Source: Erpobdella octoculata
Taxonomy: Eukaryota; Annelida; Clitellata; Hirudinida; Erpobdellidae
Direction of reading: 5' to 3'
DNA: 64,000 nucleotides
Assembly: GCA_963978895.1 (NCBI GenBank)
Contig: OZ022238.1
Location: 3,443,661-3,507,660, forward strand
The stretch's first letter is position 1; each line of letters begins with the position of its first letter. The notes below the pieces were generated by a model. That model made no database searches, was not told where the DNA came from, and saw only the letters and a program-made list of their open reading frames with translations. The position numbers and the translations under genes were made by a program. Below, piece after piece: positions 10,209 through 22,333 of the stretch.

Positions 10209-11656
10209 CGTCACTCACTCACTCACTCACTCACTCACTCACTCACTCACTCACTCACTCACTCACTCACTCACTCACTCACTCACTCACTCACTCACTC
10301 ACTCACTCACTCACTCACTCACTCACTCACTCACTCACTCACTCACTCACTCACTCACTCACTCACTCACTCACTCACTCACTCACTCACTCACTCACTC
10401 ACTCACTCACTCACTCACTCACTCACTCACTCACTCACTCACTCACTCACTCACTCACTCACTCACTCACTCACTCACTCACTCACTCACTCACTCACTC
10501 ACTCACTCACTCACTCACTCACTCACTCACTCACTCACTCACTCACTCACTCACTCACTCACTCACTCACTCACTCACTCACTCACTCACTCACTCACTC
10601 ACTCACTCACTCACTCACTCACTCACTCACTCACTCACTCACTCACTCACTCACTCACTCACTCACTCACTCACTCACTCACTCACTCACTCACTCACTC
10701 ACTCACTCACTCACTCACTCACTCACTCACTCACTCACTCACTCACTCACTCACTCACTCACTCACTCACTCACTCACTCACTCACTCACTCACTCACTC
10801 ACTCACTCACTCACTCACTCACTCACTCACTCACTCACTCACTCACTCACTCACTCACTCACTCACTCACTCACTCACTCACTCACTCACTCACTCACTC
10901 ACTCACTCACTCACTCACTCACTCACTCACTCACTCACTCACTCACTCACTCACTCACTCACTCACTCACTCACTCACTCACTCACTCACTCACTCACTC
11001 ACTCACTCACTCACTCACTCACTCACTCACTCACTCACTCACTCACTCACTCACACACTCACTCACTCACTCACTCACTCACTCACTCACTCACTCACTC
11101 ACTCACTCACTCACTCACTCACTCACTCACTCACTCACTCACTCACTCACTCACTCACTCACTCACTCACTCACTCACTCACTCACTCACTCACTCACTC
11201 ACTCACTCACTCACTCACTCACTCACTCACTCACTCACTCACTCACTCACTCACTCACTCACTCACTCACTCACTCACTCACTCACTCACTCACTCACTC
11301 ACTCACTCACTCACTCACTCACTCACTCACTCACTCACTCACTCACTCACTCACTCACTCACTCACTCACTCACTCACTCACTCACTCACTCACTCACTC
11401 ACTCACTCACTCACTCACTCACTCACTCACTCACTCACTCACTCACTCACTCACTCACTCACTCACTCACTCACTCACTCACTCACTCACTCACTCACTC
11501 ACTCACTCACTCACTCACTCACTCACTCACTCACTCACTCACTCACTCACTCACTCACTCACTCACTCACTCACTCACTCACTCACTCACTCACTCACTC
11601 ACTCACTCACTCACTCACTCACTCACTCACTCACTCACTCACTCACTCACTCACTC
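10209..11656. repeat. (CTCA)n microsatellite, about 1.45 kb
   Basis: About 360 near-perfect CTCA units; the only interruption I see is a CACACA near 11053. An open frame of repeated LTHS spans it because the repeat has no stop in that frame; it has no other protein feature. Confidence 0.98.
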
Positions 11657-12310
11657 GAAATTCAAAATTGTTTCATTAAATATCGCGAAAATTGTCATTA
11701 TTTCAAAATTTTTCTGTAAACAAGATTTGAAATTAAAGCTATTAAAATGTTGAAGTATTTTTCTTCTTCCAAAAATGATGTAAGCAGAACAAACAGTTAG
11801 CAAAACAAAGGCCATATCCAAACTGACCTGTTTTATTTTGAGATGCTTCCCTGTTACATTTCTGATGTAACAGGCATTATTGTAAATTTAAAAACTAATT
11901 TTGGGAGTTATCAAAAATTACTAAAAGTGAAAAAAGAGAAAAACAGAAAAAAATGAAAAAAAAAATAAAGAGCCATATAAAGAAAAAAAAAACTGTTTAG
12001 AGTATTTTCGAAGCTTCTTTCTAAAATGGCTGCTCAATAGAACACTTCGTCGAACTGGCTGGCTGGTGAAGAAAATGAACTCGAAAACAAGAAACCGTTG
12101 AGACTTTTGAGTTGTTTGCATCATATTTGTGCCGAAAAGCTATTCCGGAGGCGATTTTTTTTCTCTCAGCTCTAATTGTTTCGTAGGTGGAAATTTCCGA
12201 CATTTCTACCTACAAAAAATAATCGCCACTGGGCGGCTACTGTTTAATGCGATAAATTTCAAGCTAGTAACTGCAAAGACAATTTTTTACAAAATGATAT
12301 GGCTTTTTTT
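11657..12310. other. Spacer, nothing recognised
   Basis: AT-rich with short open frames only. Confidence 0.4.
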
Positions 12311-13534
12311 AGGAAGTACATGATTTCTTGTTTGGCAGCTTACACTGATAATAAATTCCATCCATCCATCCATCCATCCATCCATCCATCCATCCATCCA
12401 TCCATCCATCCATCCATCCATCCATCCATCCATCCATCCATCCATCCATCCATCCATCCATCCATCCATCCATCCATCCATCCATCCATCCATCCATCCA
12501 TCCATCCATCCATCCATCCATCCATCCATCCATCCATCCATCCATCCATCCATCCATCCATCCATCCATCCATCCATCCATCCATCCATCCATCCATCCA
12601 TCCATCCATCCATCCATCCATCCATCCATCCATCCATCCATCCATCCATCCATCCATCCATCCATCCATCCATCCATCCATCCATCCATCCATCCATCCA
12701 TCCATCCATCCATCCATCCATCCATCCATCCATCCATCCATCCATCCATCCATCCATCCATCCATCCATCCATCCATCCATCCATCCATCCATCCATCCA
12801 TCCATCCATCCATCCATCCATCCATCCATCCATCCATCCATCCATCCATCCATCCATCCATCCATCCATCCATCCATCCATCCATCCATCCATCCATCCA
12901 TCCATCCATCCATCCATCCATCCATCCATCCATCCATCCATCCATCCATCCATCCATCCATCCATCCATCCATCCATCCATCCATCCATCCATCCATCCA
13001 TCCATCCATCCATCCATCCATCCATCCATCCATCCATCCATCCATCCATCCATCCATCCATCCATCCATCCATCCATCCATCCATCCATCCATCCATCCA
13101 ACCATCCATCCATCCATCCATCCATCCATCCATCCATCCATCCATCCATCCATCCATCCATCCATCCATCCATCCATCCATCCATCCATCCATCCATCCA
13201 TCCATCCATCCATCCATCCATCCATCCATCTATCCATCAATCCATCCATCCATCCATCCATCCATCCATCCATCCATCCATCCATCCATCCATCCATCCA
13301 TCCATCCATCCATCCATCCATCCATCCATCCATCCATCCATCCATCCATCCATCCATCCATCCATCCATCCATCCATCCATCCATCCATCCATCCATCCA
13401 TCCATCCATCTATCTATCTATTTTGAAAGAATTGAACAACTGATATCATGTAGAGCTGCGAAGTCTACGAGATGAATTAAACTGAAATTTTAAATTATAA
13501 ATAAACGTCTAGCAAATTATCGATCGCTTATTGT
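12311..13534. repeat. Tandem duplication copy 1, containing (CCAT)n
   Basis: The unit begins AGGAAGTACATGATTTCTTG, holds a CCAT array (12357-13410), then CTAT repeats and a unique tail with GAATTGAACAACTGATATC, and ends CTTATTGT. It is followed directly by a second copy. The array has scattered variants (ACC near 13101; CTATCCATCAATCC near 13231). Open frames of repeated HPSI or MDGW on the two strands are artefacts. Confidence 0.95.
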
Positions 13535-14158
13535 AGGAAGTACATGATTTCTTGTTTGGCAGCTTACACTGATAATAAATTCCATCCATCCATCCATCCA
13601 TCCATCCATCCATCCATCCATCCATCCATCCATCCATCCATCCATCCATCCATCCATCCATCCATCCATCCATCCATCCATCCATCCATCCATCCATCCA
13701 TCCATCCATCCATCCATCCATCCATCCATCCATCCATCCATCCATCCATCCATCCATCCATCCATCCATCCATCCATCCATCCATCCATCCATCCATCCA
13801 TCCATCCATCCATCCATCCATCCATCCATCCATCCATCCATCCATCCATCCATCCATCCATCCATCCATCCATCCATCCATCCATCCTTCCATCCATCCA
13901 TCCATCCATCCATCCATCCATCCATCCATCCATCCATCCATCCATCCATCCATCCATCCATCCATCCATCCATCCATCCATCCATCCATCCATCCATCCA
14001 TCCATCCATCCATCCATCCATCCATCCATCCATCTATCTATCTATTTTGAAAGAATTGAACAACTGATATCATGTAGAGCTGCGAAGTCTACGAGATGAA
14101 TTAAACTGAAATTTTAAATTATAAATAAACGTCTAGCAAATTATCGATCGCTTATTGT
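13535..14158. repeat. Tandem duplication copy 2, containing (CCAT)n
   Basis: It has the same flanks as 12311-13534, essentially identical, but the CCAT array is only about 460 bp (13582-14043) against about 1050 bp in copy 1. The length difference lies wholly within the array. Confidence 0.95.
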
Positions 14159-14316
14159 AAGTTGCAATATAGTTTTGAGCTGCAAAAAAATGTATTGCGT
14201 TATTTCTTTAATGGCAATGAATAAACGTCTAGCAAATTATCGATCGCTTATTGTAAGTTGCAATATAGTTTTGAGCTGCAAAAAAATGTATTGCGTTATT
14301 TCTTTAATGGCAATGA
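14125..14316. repeat. Perfect 96-bp tandem duplication
   Basis: 14125-14220 and 14221-14316 are identical, from ATAAACGTCTAGCAAATTAT to GGCAATGA. The left part overlaps the end of the larger tandem unit. The second copy ends 47 bp before the ATG at 14364. Confidence 0.95.
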
Positions 14317-14363
14317 GACAACCATTGACTGTCTAATTTGAGAAAGTTTTTATAGAATAAAGA

Positions 14364-15922
14364 ATGTATCGCTTTAAAGAAGAAATTCTTAAGTTGGGTG
14401 AAAATATTTCAGTTCGTGGAGTGTCCAAGGTCGTTAAATCGAGAAGAATTTTTTATAAGATTTTGTGGTTTTGTGCTGTCGTTAGAAGTACAGGAGTTCT
14501 TGTTTGGCAACTTTCAACTTTGTTTCTGAATTACAGTTCATATCCGTATAAAACAGCTAATGGAGATTTGCCACTTCCAAATGTATTTCCGTCGGTAACC
14601 ATTTGCAGCATGAAACCGAAAATAGCAGAGCTGGATTACAGCAAGTATTTAACTTTTGACAAATATAATAACAAAATTTTTTTCAAAGCTTCCATAAAAG
14701 AAAATTCCATCACTAATGAAAAATTTTTGTCTTTTTTGACAAGTTATTTTTTGTCGCTTCCAAAATATAAAACTATTTCTGATGAAACTATTCCATTACT
14801 TGTCGATTCTGTATTGACAGACGTTGCTGACCAGCCTTTAATTGATAAAAATTGCAATCTTCAAAACATGGAAAACTTATTTGACATGCAATTATATGGC
14901 TATAACTTATATCAGATTCCAAAACTATGCAATTTTTCAATAAAATCTCTTTGGATGATATTATATACAAATATTGCTTATGACGTTAGAAACATTTTTG
15001 ATTTTAAATACCAAGAAACGAATGTAGATGGGGTTAAAATACTGTTATCTGCTCTTGGTGTTATTGATGATTTATCAAATGGATTCAATCTCAGTCCAGG
15101 AACAGCTTCGTCTGTTCAAATTTATGTGAAAGTCTGAAAGTTAAATTAGTTTTGGACAAGCCATTCAACAAGGAAGGTTGTGAAAGTAAAAAATACATAG
15201 ACATGTCTTCCGAATTTGTTTATGGGACTCATCTTTGCAAATTCAAATGTATACAAGAAAATATTTTTAAAAGATGTCAATGTGTTTCAGGACATCGGTT
15301 TCTCCCACCTATGTTTTATAATGAAGAGATATGTGGAAACAATACTTTGGCATCAAAATCAAACTTTGATGCAGAAACAATAGCCAAGAGGATAAATAAA
15401 ACAGTCAAACAAATTCTATGTGATTTGATTGTCATGAAAGATTTATACAGCGATTGCGTGAAAAATTGTAAAACAACTTGTGTTAAAAACTATTATGAAC
15501 AAAACATTCAAACTGCGTTTGGTTGGCCAAAAATTTCTTCCCAAGGGCATTTTTTTGAACAGTATCTTTATAATTTACCTCGAAGCGGAAGCACTTACAA
15601 CAATTTTAAAGATTACTATGACACATTTGACAATTACAGCAATAATGAAAATTTTACATTTGAACAAGTGACCGAGTTTTTAAGAAAAAATGATAAAATC
15701 AGATCAAACTTTTTGCAAGTAAAATTTTTCTTCCCATCTGATAACCCAAATTCCATTACTGATACACCTGTTTACACTTGGGAAAATTTACTTAGCAGTG
15801 TTGGTGGGAGTCTCAGTTTGTGGTTAGGAGTTACCATAATGACATTTGTTGAAGTTATTGAGTTTTTCTGCAATTTGATTGAAATAATGAAGCTATCATT
15901 TGGTAACAAGATATCTAATTGA
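14364..15922 (+). pseudogene. DEG/ENaC channel with one frameshift (locus C)
   Basis: Full-length channel gene broken once. The first frame (14364-15137) runs from MYRFKEEILKLGE through VRGVSKVV, TM1 and the first half of the ectodomain to FNLSPGTASSV. It then stops because of an 8-bp tandem duplication (TGAAAGTC TGAAAGTT, about 15126-15141). The second frame continues at LDKPFNKEGCESKKYID through CKFKCIQENIFKRCQC, the CKTTCVKNYYE block and TM2 (SLSLWLGVTIMTFVEVIEF) to a MKLSFGNKISN tail. No other lesion is visible, so inactivation looks recent or allelic. Closest relative is 63467-64000 (-); the similarity extends far into the 3' flank. Confidence 0.88.
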
Positions 15923-16633
15923 TCTATTTCATATTGCAATGAATAACAGAAAGACAAGATTTTGTAAATGTACTCTGAAAAATTTCTCTTTTGCCTACAA
16001 GACTTTGCAAGATTTATTTTATTTTAAATAACTGGCGTTGAAATTGAGTGAAAATGGTAAATTTATTAAAGGGTCATTTATTCAATTTTTTCCAAGATTT
16101 TGCTTTATTTTCAGAACATTTTCTGAAGAGAAACAATAATATTATTGCAATGCAAATAATAAAACATTTATCTTTAAGTTTGAGATCATTTATTCGTAAA
16201 TTGTTGAGACGTGATATTTTATACACTTCTATTAAGCACATTTTATTTAATTTTGTCGTGAAGTCCGTAACTGTTAATTTTGTAATCGATTCTTATCGTT
16301 CTGAGATGTAGCTGAAATTTTGTATGCGCTCTAGTTTGCGATGGTGATGTATGTATAACTTCATTATAAAAAACATACTTTGACTTTTTCTTATTTTGTT
16401 TTACCCATTATTGCCTGTCGTGGCAGTGTTACGTTTGTATGCGGTAATAAATTAGTAATAAACATTGACGATGTTCCTGTCTGTATTATATTATGCAGCA
16501 AAGGGTAGTAACAAAGAACAAGTAACGGAATTGAAAACAAAACAAATTAATTTTTTCCGTAACAAGTAACAGTATCAAATTACTTTCAAAAATATTACAA
16601 ACATTTAGCGATACAGTCAGATAATGAGAAGTT
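15400..16633 (+). repeat. Inverted segmental duplication, copy 1
   Basis: The 3' part of locus C and about 700 bp downstream match the reverse complement of 62768-64000, including ATTGCAATGAATAACAGAAA, CTGGCGTTGAAATTGAGTG and TAATAAACATTGACGATGTTC. Homology on this side stops at about 16633, where Helitron-like sequence begins. Within it, CAGCAAAGGGTAGTAACAAA (from 16496) looks like a decayed hAT-type terminus. Confidence 0.85.
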
Positions 16634-16870
16634 TCCCGCTCCCGGTCGCTTTCCCGCTCTCGATCGTTTTCTCGCTCCCAGTCACTTTCTCTTTCCCACT
16701 CGCTCTATTGTTCTTGGTAGATTTTCCGTTTCCGCTCTCCCGCTCTCGCTCCGTTCAATTTGTGACCGATTTCAATTTTTTTTTTCAAAAAAACCTTTCC
16801 CCATTGACTCTCAAGGTTGTGTGAAAATTTCATTACGATCGGAAGAATAGTGTAGCAATGCATAAGACCA
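16634..16870 (-). mobile_element. Helitron-like element, 5' part (minus strand)
   Basis: On the - strand this has the family 5' block (GCATTGCTACAC near 16860, TTTTCACACAACCTTGAGAG, then AAATTGAAATCGGTCACAAA) followed by the GGGAACGG/GGGAAAGCGACC minisatellite (16630-16700). The 3' hairpin end is missing. Confidence 0.6.
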
Positions 16871-16872
16871 TC

Positions 16873-17010
16873 AATAGACTTCTAGGCCACCGAACCAGTG
16901 TAGAGTCTTTCTGAAACTGACAGTTGTGACTGCGGAAGTGACCTCTAGCGTGAGTTTGTTCCAGATTCTAGGCCCAGCGAACGAAAATGATCTATATTTT
17001 GGCACCTCGA
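16873..17010 (-). pseudogene. LINE C-terminal fragment
   Basis: Translation of the - strand gives FSFAGPRIWNKLTLEV and then VSFRKTLHWF. This matches the end of CR1/L2/Jockey-type ORF2 proteins (FxxxGPxxWNxLPxxV ... SFKxxLK), also present in the LINE at 58319-61306. A very short relic. Confidence 0.65.
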
Positions 17011-17438
17011 ACCTTGATTCCCAAAAACTAAACAAAACGTAACGTTTATTTTTAAAATGAACTTGTTCTTTGTTAGAATTTGTTTGAAAAATTATAATTT
17101 GACCAAGTCATACATGTATTTATTATGTATAAAGCACTCAATGGCTCTGATAGTAAAATATAAACAAAACCTGGTATTTATATATAAATATATGTTTTTT
17201 GAGTTTATAAATAAACAGTAAAAGTCTTGAATAACAAACAACCTCATGGAAGAACCAGCTACAGATACAGATTTAAGTTGTTTTCTTACAAACAAAAGTC
17301 TTTTGCTCCTGAGGGTGTCGCTCTAAAAGTCTTTTACAGTATGTGTCCTACGGATTATTTTTTGGATCAATTGATCAATGTATATATTAGCGCAATGAGA
17401 ATGTTTGAAACTCCCCTTCGCTTCTGCTAGCCAGTATC
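17011..17438. other. Spacer and left half of a dispersed repeat
   Basis: 17011-17400 has no recognised feature. 17405-17438 resembles 42404-42440 and continues at 19048 across the hAT insertion; 17431-17438 is the left target-site copy CCAGTATC. Confidence 0.5.
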
Positions 17439-17780
17439 CAGTGATGGGCAGTAGTTAACTACTTTTAACTACTTTAGTAGTTAACTACTAGTTTAACTAC
17501 ATGGGAGTAGTTAAGGCAAAAAGTTTAACTACCTGAAAGTAAACGATAGTTAAAGAATAGTTTAACTACTTTTTAGAGTAGTTAACTACAATTAGTTTAA
17601 CTACCTGAAAGTAGTTAAAGTCTAAAAAAAAATTAAATCAGCCTGTATAATATTTTACGCAAAGATCTGACAACACTGAAAATTTATTTATTTAAAGTGT
17701 CTTGTTTAGTCTTTGCCGTTCGATGTTTGCAAGCTTAACTTCAACGAGTTTAACAATTCTTTTGTTAATATTTTGCTAAG

Positions 17781-17972
17781 ATGAATACTGCAGTTGTTAA
17801 AAAATATTTCAGCAACTCAAAGCTTAAATCTGAAAAAGAAGGAGAGAAGAAATTTTCGGCATCCTGTAATCTTTGTCCTGGACGATATATCAGTGTCAGT
17901 GGCAACGTGTCATCTAGTGCCGACTTCATTAAGCATTTAAAAGTAAGTTTGCCATTATATTATGAGTATTAG
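17781..17972 (+). pseudogene. hAT transposase N-terminus, BED-type zinc finger
   Basis: The frame starts MNTAVVKKYFS and contains CNLC with FIKHLK about 28 residues later, a partial BED finger (CxxC ... HxxxH). The second His is lost after LK, where the frame reads VSLPLYYEY; VS after LK coincides with an AAAAGTAAGT splice-donor-like sequence at 17940. So this may be the first coding exon of the deleted transposase. Confidence 0.6.
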
Positions 17973-18194
17973 ACAAATTTAGCTTCATTTTATAACTTAG
18001 TAGTGATTTATTATGTGGGTTAAAGCAACCATTGTTGCATGTCTCTCGATAAAAGTAACTGGAATGAATGAATGAATAAATAAATTTTAACTCATGTGAT
18101 ATATTTTTTATCATTACTTTAATTTAATTATTTAAAATCCAATTATCTAATTTATCTTAAACATTGTGGACTGAGTTTGTAAAATAGCATTGCA

Positions 18195-18590
18195 TTGCTA
18201 CAGGATATCCACCCGAGCCATTACCAGGCAAACAAGGCGACAGGAACAAGAAAGCCAATCAAAGCACAAGGGTCAGTTAAAAGACCATACGATGATGTCG
18301 ATGGTATCAATGAAAGTTCGGAGAAATCACCTAAGAAAGTTCTCAAGCAAGATTTGGTGAATGCTTCATGGATAACAACCAGAAAACGAAACCAAAATAT
18401 TTCACAGCAGAAATTCAATACTGAAATATTACAGATGTTGCTAGAAGATATGCAGCCAATAGCCACAGTAGAACGTAGTGGCTTTAAGAAGCTATTTGAA
18501 CGTATCCAACCTGAACTGAGTAGACGAACGCTGGGGCGAGACATTGAAGAATTGTATATGACACGCAAAACACAATTGAAGAACTGTTAG
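18195..18590 (+). pseudogene. hAT transposase internal fragment
   Basis: Frame with KFNTEILQMLLEDMQPIATV, ERSGFKKLFERIQPEL and SRRTLGRDIEELY, a segment typical of hAT transposases just before the catalytic domain (DMQPxxxVExxGFxxL). It may continue from the exon at 17781 after an intron ending near 18201. It stops at 18590 with no DDE region. Confidence 0.7.
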
Positions 18591-19047
18591 TGCCAAGACG
18601 GTGCAAAGTGTCTGACTGTATGTTTGAAAAGCTTGTTTTCCTGCGTCATGTACTCAAAAGATAATCATCTACAGGTAATAAGACGATGTTTGACACTGTC
18701 TGAAGTAGATTGATGGACTGGATATTTAACTTATAAAATATGTGTCTTTTCATTATTAAATTAAAAAAAAAACAATTTGTCATGGTTTTATTTAATAAAT
18801 TAGATGGTGAACATAATTAATGGTGATCATGTGAGGCCTAATACAGCAATGCAATGTATTAGTGTACAAGTTTATAGAAAAAAGTAGTTGAAAGTAGTTA
18901 AAAGTAGTTAACTACTTTACAGTATTTAACTACTTTAGTTAAACTACCTCTGACAAAAAGTAGTTAACTACATAGTTTAACTACTTAAAAGTAAATATAA
19001 CTACAGAAAAGTTTAACTACTTGAAAGTAGTTTGTTGCCCATCACTG

Positions 19048-19195
19048 CCAGTATCGAGCTTGGACAAAAGAAGAGGGAAAAATTAAAAATATCATATTAT
19101 GATCCACAATAGGAAGTATTTCGGTATTTCTTACATACTGCTATATCAGTCTTAAAACACCAGGTGTTAAGCACTATAAACTATTATGAAAAAGC
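19048..19195 (+). repeat. Dispersed repeat, right half
   Basis: After the CCAGTATC target copy, GAGCTTGGACAAAAGAAG through GGTGTTAAGCACTATAAAC matches 42440-42575 at roughly 75-80 per cent by eye, and its end matches 1140-1186 (-). The hAT at 17439 interrupted this repeat. Confidence 0.6.
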
Positions 19196-20955
19196 ATATA
19201 AAGAATTAACCTTAAGAATTTTGTATCAGGGGTCCACTTTTACTATTATCTGTCGAACTCTGACTTTTTCAGTACCAGAAAATACGCGGACATCAAGTGC
19301 AATGAATTCGGTGATATTTTTGTTCCACAGTCAAGCGCTATTTGATTGTGGCAGTTGGCTATATTATTCAGCGGATTGCCAGTGAAATAATTTCTATTGC
19401 AGCTCTTCAGTTGTTTCAATCAATCAACACAATTTGTATGGCGCTATTTACGTGGCGTGCAATAGCGCTCGGTCATGAACTGATCGAACAGGAAGGTTTT
19501 CAGTCAACGACGGAAAACAGTAAATGACGTGGAGTTAGAAAGAGAATGATGAAGAGAGTTCCAGAAATATTTTATTTCGAATTGTTTTAATAATAAACAA
19601 AAATCGATTACTTGTATAAATGCATGTGAATAATAAATTACTAGGCTTTGTAGTTTGATTTTGATGAAACAATACATTATAGCATTTTCAGAACATTTAT
19701 AAATATAAATGTATATTACGATTGTTATCGACTAATCAGTTAAACTCTAACAGTTGATTTTTCAGATTGACCCCTTAATCAGCCTGACTATATAAATATC
19801 TGTATTTAATCCGTAAGACTATTATAATATACTTATTTATAGGAATTTGATTGAATTGTAACTTTATTTTTTCAACCTTCACAGTAATTAAAACTAATTA
19901 AAATTAACAAACTTTTTTTACATCTAAAAACAGTTTTGAATGATATCATTAACAATATTTCTAGAAAAACAACATAAAACAATTAAAAAACTGTAACTTA
20001 CTAATTCTTATTTTAAAATGGGTAAGACAAGCAAACAATAAAAATGTTGAAATTGCTCCTCTTGTAGACATAATATGTATGACGTTGAGAGAGAGAGAGA
20101 GAGAGAAAGAGATAAAGAGAGATAGAAAGAAAGAGAGATAGAGAGAAAGAGAGAGAGATAGAGAGAGAAGCCCCTGAGACAGTGCTTTTACTAATTTCCT
20201 TTGAAAGGTTTTTTTAATATTTTATCAGAAAATCAATTATGCGAGTTCTGCCCATTGCTTCTATGTGCCTTTTTGTAAACTGCTTATGCATTTTTTAGTT
20301 CTCATAGTTATTGAAAACGACTAGTGTGTTTTTAATTTCTATCAAGAAACACATGTTATTGTTCAAATAATGGGAAAATTTAAAAAAAAAAAAAACTCTT
20401 TGCTTGAATCGGAGAAAAGTATAAAACGTTTATTTTTACAGTCAAACAACATAACAAATATCTCACCAATTATTTTTAATTTTTAAAATCTCAACTGAAG
20501 GTAAATTATCAGTGGTTTATATCCTCACATGATCCATTTTAAAAAAAGTTTAGCAATTTTGATTTTCAACGTTTACACCATACCTTTATAAATTCATTTG
20601 CACAACTATTTTCACAGAAGAGAATCTGATTTATCTGTATAACACGTAAGTTGTCGAATTGATCATTGAAGCAGTACCTGGATTTTCTAAAAAAAATTAT
20701 TTATAAGCTGCTCTTCATGCGAGCATAGTTTGTTTCATTTACAAAATGTACCAAAGAACAATTCCACAGAAAAAATATAAATTTTTTATTAGATATGGAT
20801 ACACGGCTGGGACTATTTTAAAATTTTCAGTTTGGTTTGACCTATAAATGACGACTAACAATCTTTTTTTCGAATTGTTGGCAGCTGTACACATTGTAGA
20901 CTTTGCTTAATATAATTATTTTAAAAAAATATAGTTTTGCTATTAATAAAAAAAT
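19196..20955. other. Spacer with (GA)n tract, no gene
   Basis: AT-rich. A GA-rich microsatellite with AGATAGA interruptions lies at about 20088-20170. Short open frames at 19164-19527 have no recognised motif. The upstream blocks of the other channel genes were not found before 20956. Confidence 0.45.
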
Positions 20956-22333
20956 ATGAATCGCGTAAAAGAAGAATTTGTTTAATTCGGTGAAAATATT
21001 TCAGTGCGTGGCGTATCGAAGATTGTCAAGTCGAAACAAACTCCTTTCAAGATTATGTGGCTATGTGCTGCTCTCGGATGTTCAGGAGTTCTTGTTTGGC
21101 AACTAGCTAGTCTATTTGTTAATTACAGTTCATACCATCATAGAACTGCCTATGGACAAATGGATACTTCAAATGTATTTCCTTCAATTACTATTTGCAG
21201 TATGAAATCAAAAACAGCTCAAATAGATAATGACATTTATTTAACACAAGAGGAGTATTTTGAAAAGATGAGTAATATAACCAGCGATGAAATGCCATAT
21301 ATACTTTACTTTACTTATTCTACATCTCTACCAAAACATAACAGTAACAGCAATGATTCTATTAAATTTGTAGTAGCCGCTGCAATGACTGACAAAACTG
21401 ATAAAGCGGTTGAAAATGAAAATTGTACTCAGTTGGAACACAAAGATATCTACCACCCAGATTTCTACGATTGTCATCTATACCAGATTTCTAAACTTTG
21501 CCGCAGTTCTGTGAAATCTTTGGCTATGATAATATATACAAACACATCTTACAATGTTCAAGATAGCTTTAATTTTGAATACGGTAGTTTGAATACAGAT
21601 GGAGTGAAAATAGAACTATCTGCTCCTGGAGATGTAGGTGATATAACAAAAAGATTCAATCTTGGTCCAGGAACTGATTCTTTAGTAGAATTATCCATGA
21701 AAGTTAAAATATATATGTGGCAACACTACGTTGGCAATAAGGCAAAACACTTTGGGTAAAGAAACAGAACTAAAGAGAATACAAACAGCGTTAAAGGAAT
21801 TTGAATGTGAAGGAAAGGCTTACAGTGGAGCCTATGACATCTGTGAATCAAATTGCAAGAAACCTTGCATTGAAACTTATTATGAACGAGTTGTTCAAAC
21901 GTTGAATGATTGGCCAAAAGTTTCTCACCACCTGAACTTTTTTAAAGAATATATTAACAAGCCAGAGCGTTCAGGTGGTGATAAAATATACAAATATTTT
22001 AAAGATTACTATGACATAATAGATATGTACAACAGTGAAAATATAACTATTGAACAACTAAATGATTTTTTTCGGAAAAACAATAAAATCAGATCAAATT
22101 TTTTGCAAGTAAAGTTTTCCTTTTCATTTGATAATCCTACTTCAATCACTGACACACCTGTTTACACCTGGGAATCTATGCTCGGAACTGTTGGTGGAAG
22201 TCTCAGTTTGTGGTTAGGAGTTACCATAATGACATTTGTTGAAGTAATTGAGTTTTTATGCAATTTGATGGCAGCTGTGAAACAGTTTATATTTCCTTCA
22301 AAAACATCGTTTGTTACAAAACTGCCAATTTGA
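20956..22333 (+). pseudogene. DEG/ENaC channel, nonsense plus internal deletion (locus D)
   Basis: The start is MNRVKEEFV at 20956; codon 10, Lys in paralogues, is TAA at 20983. From 21004 the frame is VRGVSKIV, TM1 and ectodomain to MKVK (about 21711). There, relative to 31859-33442, about 190 bp are missing: the segment from LDKPY through the C-x3-C-x6-C-x-C cluster. The sequence resumes in another frame at CGNTTLA, then CKKPCIETYYE, TM2 with G-V-T, and a tail ending KLPI at 22333. The two lesions make it non-functional. Its downstream flank (about 22509-22545) resembles that of 26748-28297. Confidence 0.88.

Larger units (their letters stand above)
17439..19047. mobile_element. hAT DNA transposon, complete 1609-bp non-autonomous copy
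   Basis: Terminal inverted repeats CAGTGATGGGCA are perfect at both ends and flanked by an 8-bp target duplication CCAGTATC (17431-17438 and 19048-19055), the size made by hAT transposases. Subterminal regions carry many GTAGTTAACTAC-like motifs. It encodes remnants of its transposase (17781-17972 and 18195-18590) but lacks the DDE catalytic core and the hAT dimerisation region, so it is an internally deleted copy. Confidence 0.93.

Noticed and set aside
10176..11753. 525-codon open frame of repeated LTHS
   Set aside because: It is the translation of a CTCA microsatellite; no start context, domain or non-repeat protein sequence supports a gene.
12287..14050. Long open frames of repeated MDGW or HPSI on both strands
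   Set aside because: They follow from the CCAT arrays, which lack stops in several frames. Not proteins.
20085..20170. GA-rich tract as a promoter GAGA element for locus D
   Set aside because: It lies nearly 800 bp upstream, is an ordinary microsatellite and is not shared with other channel promoters.
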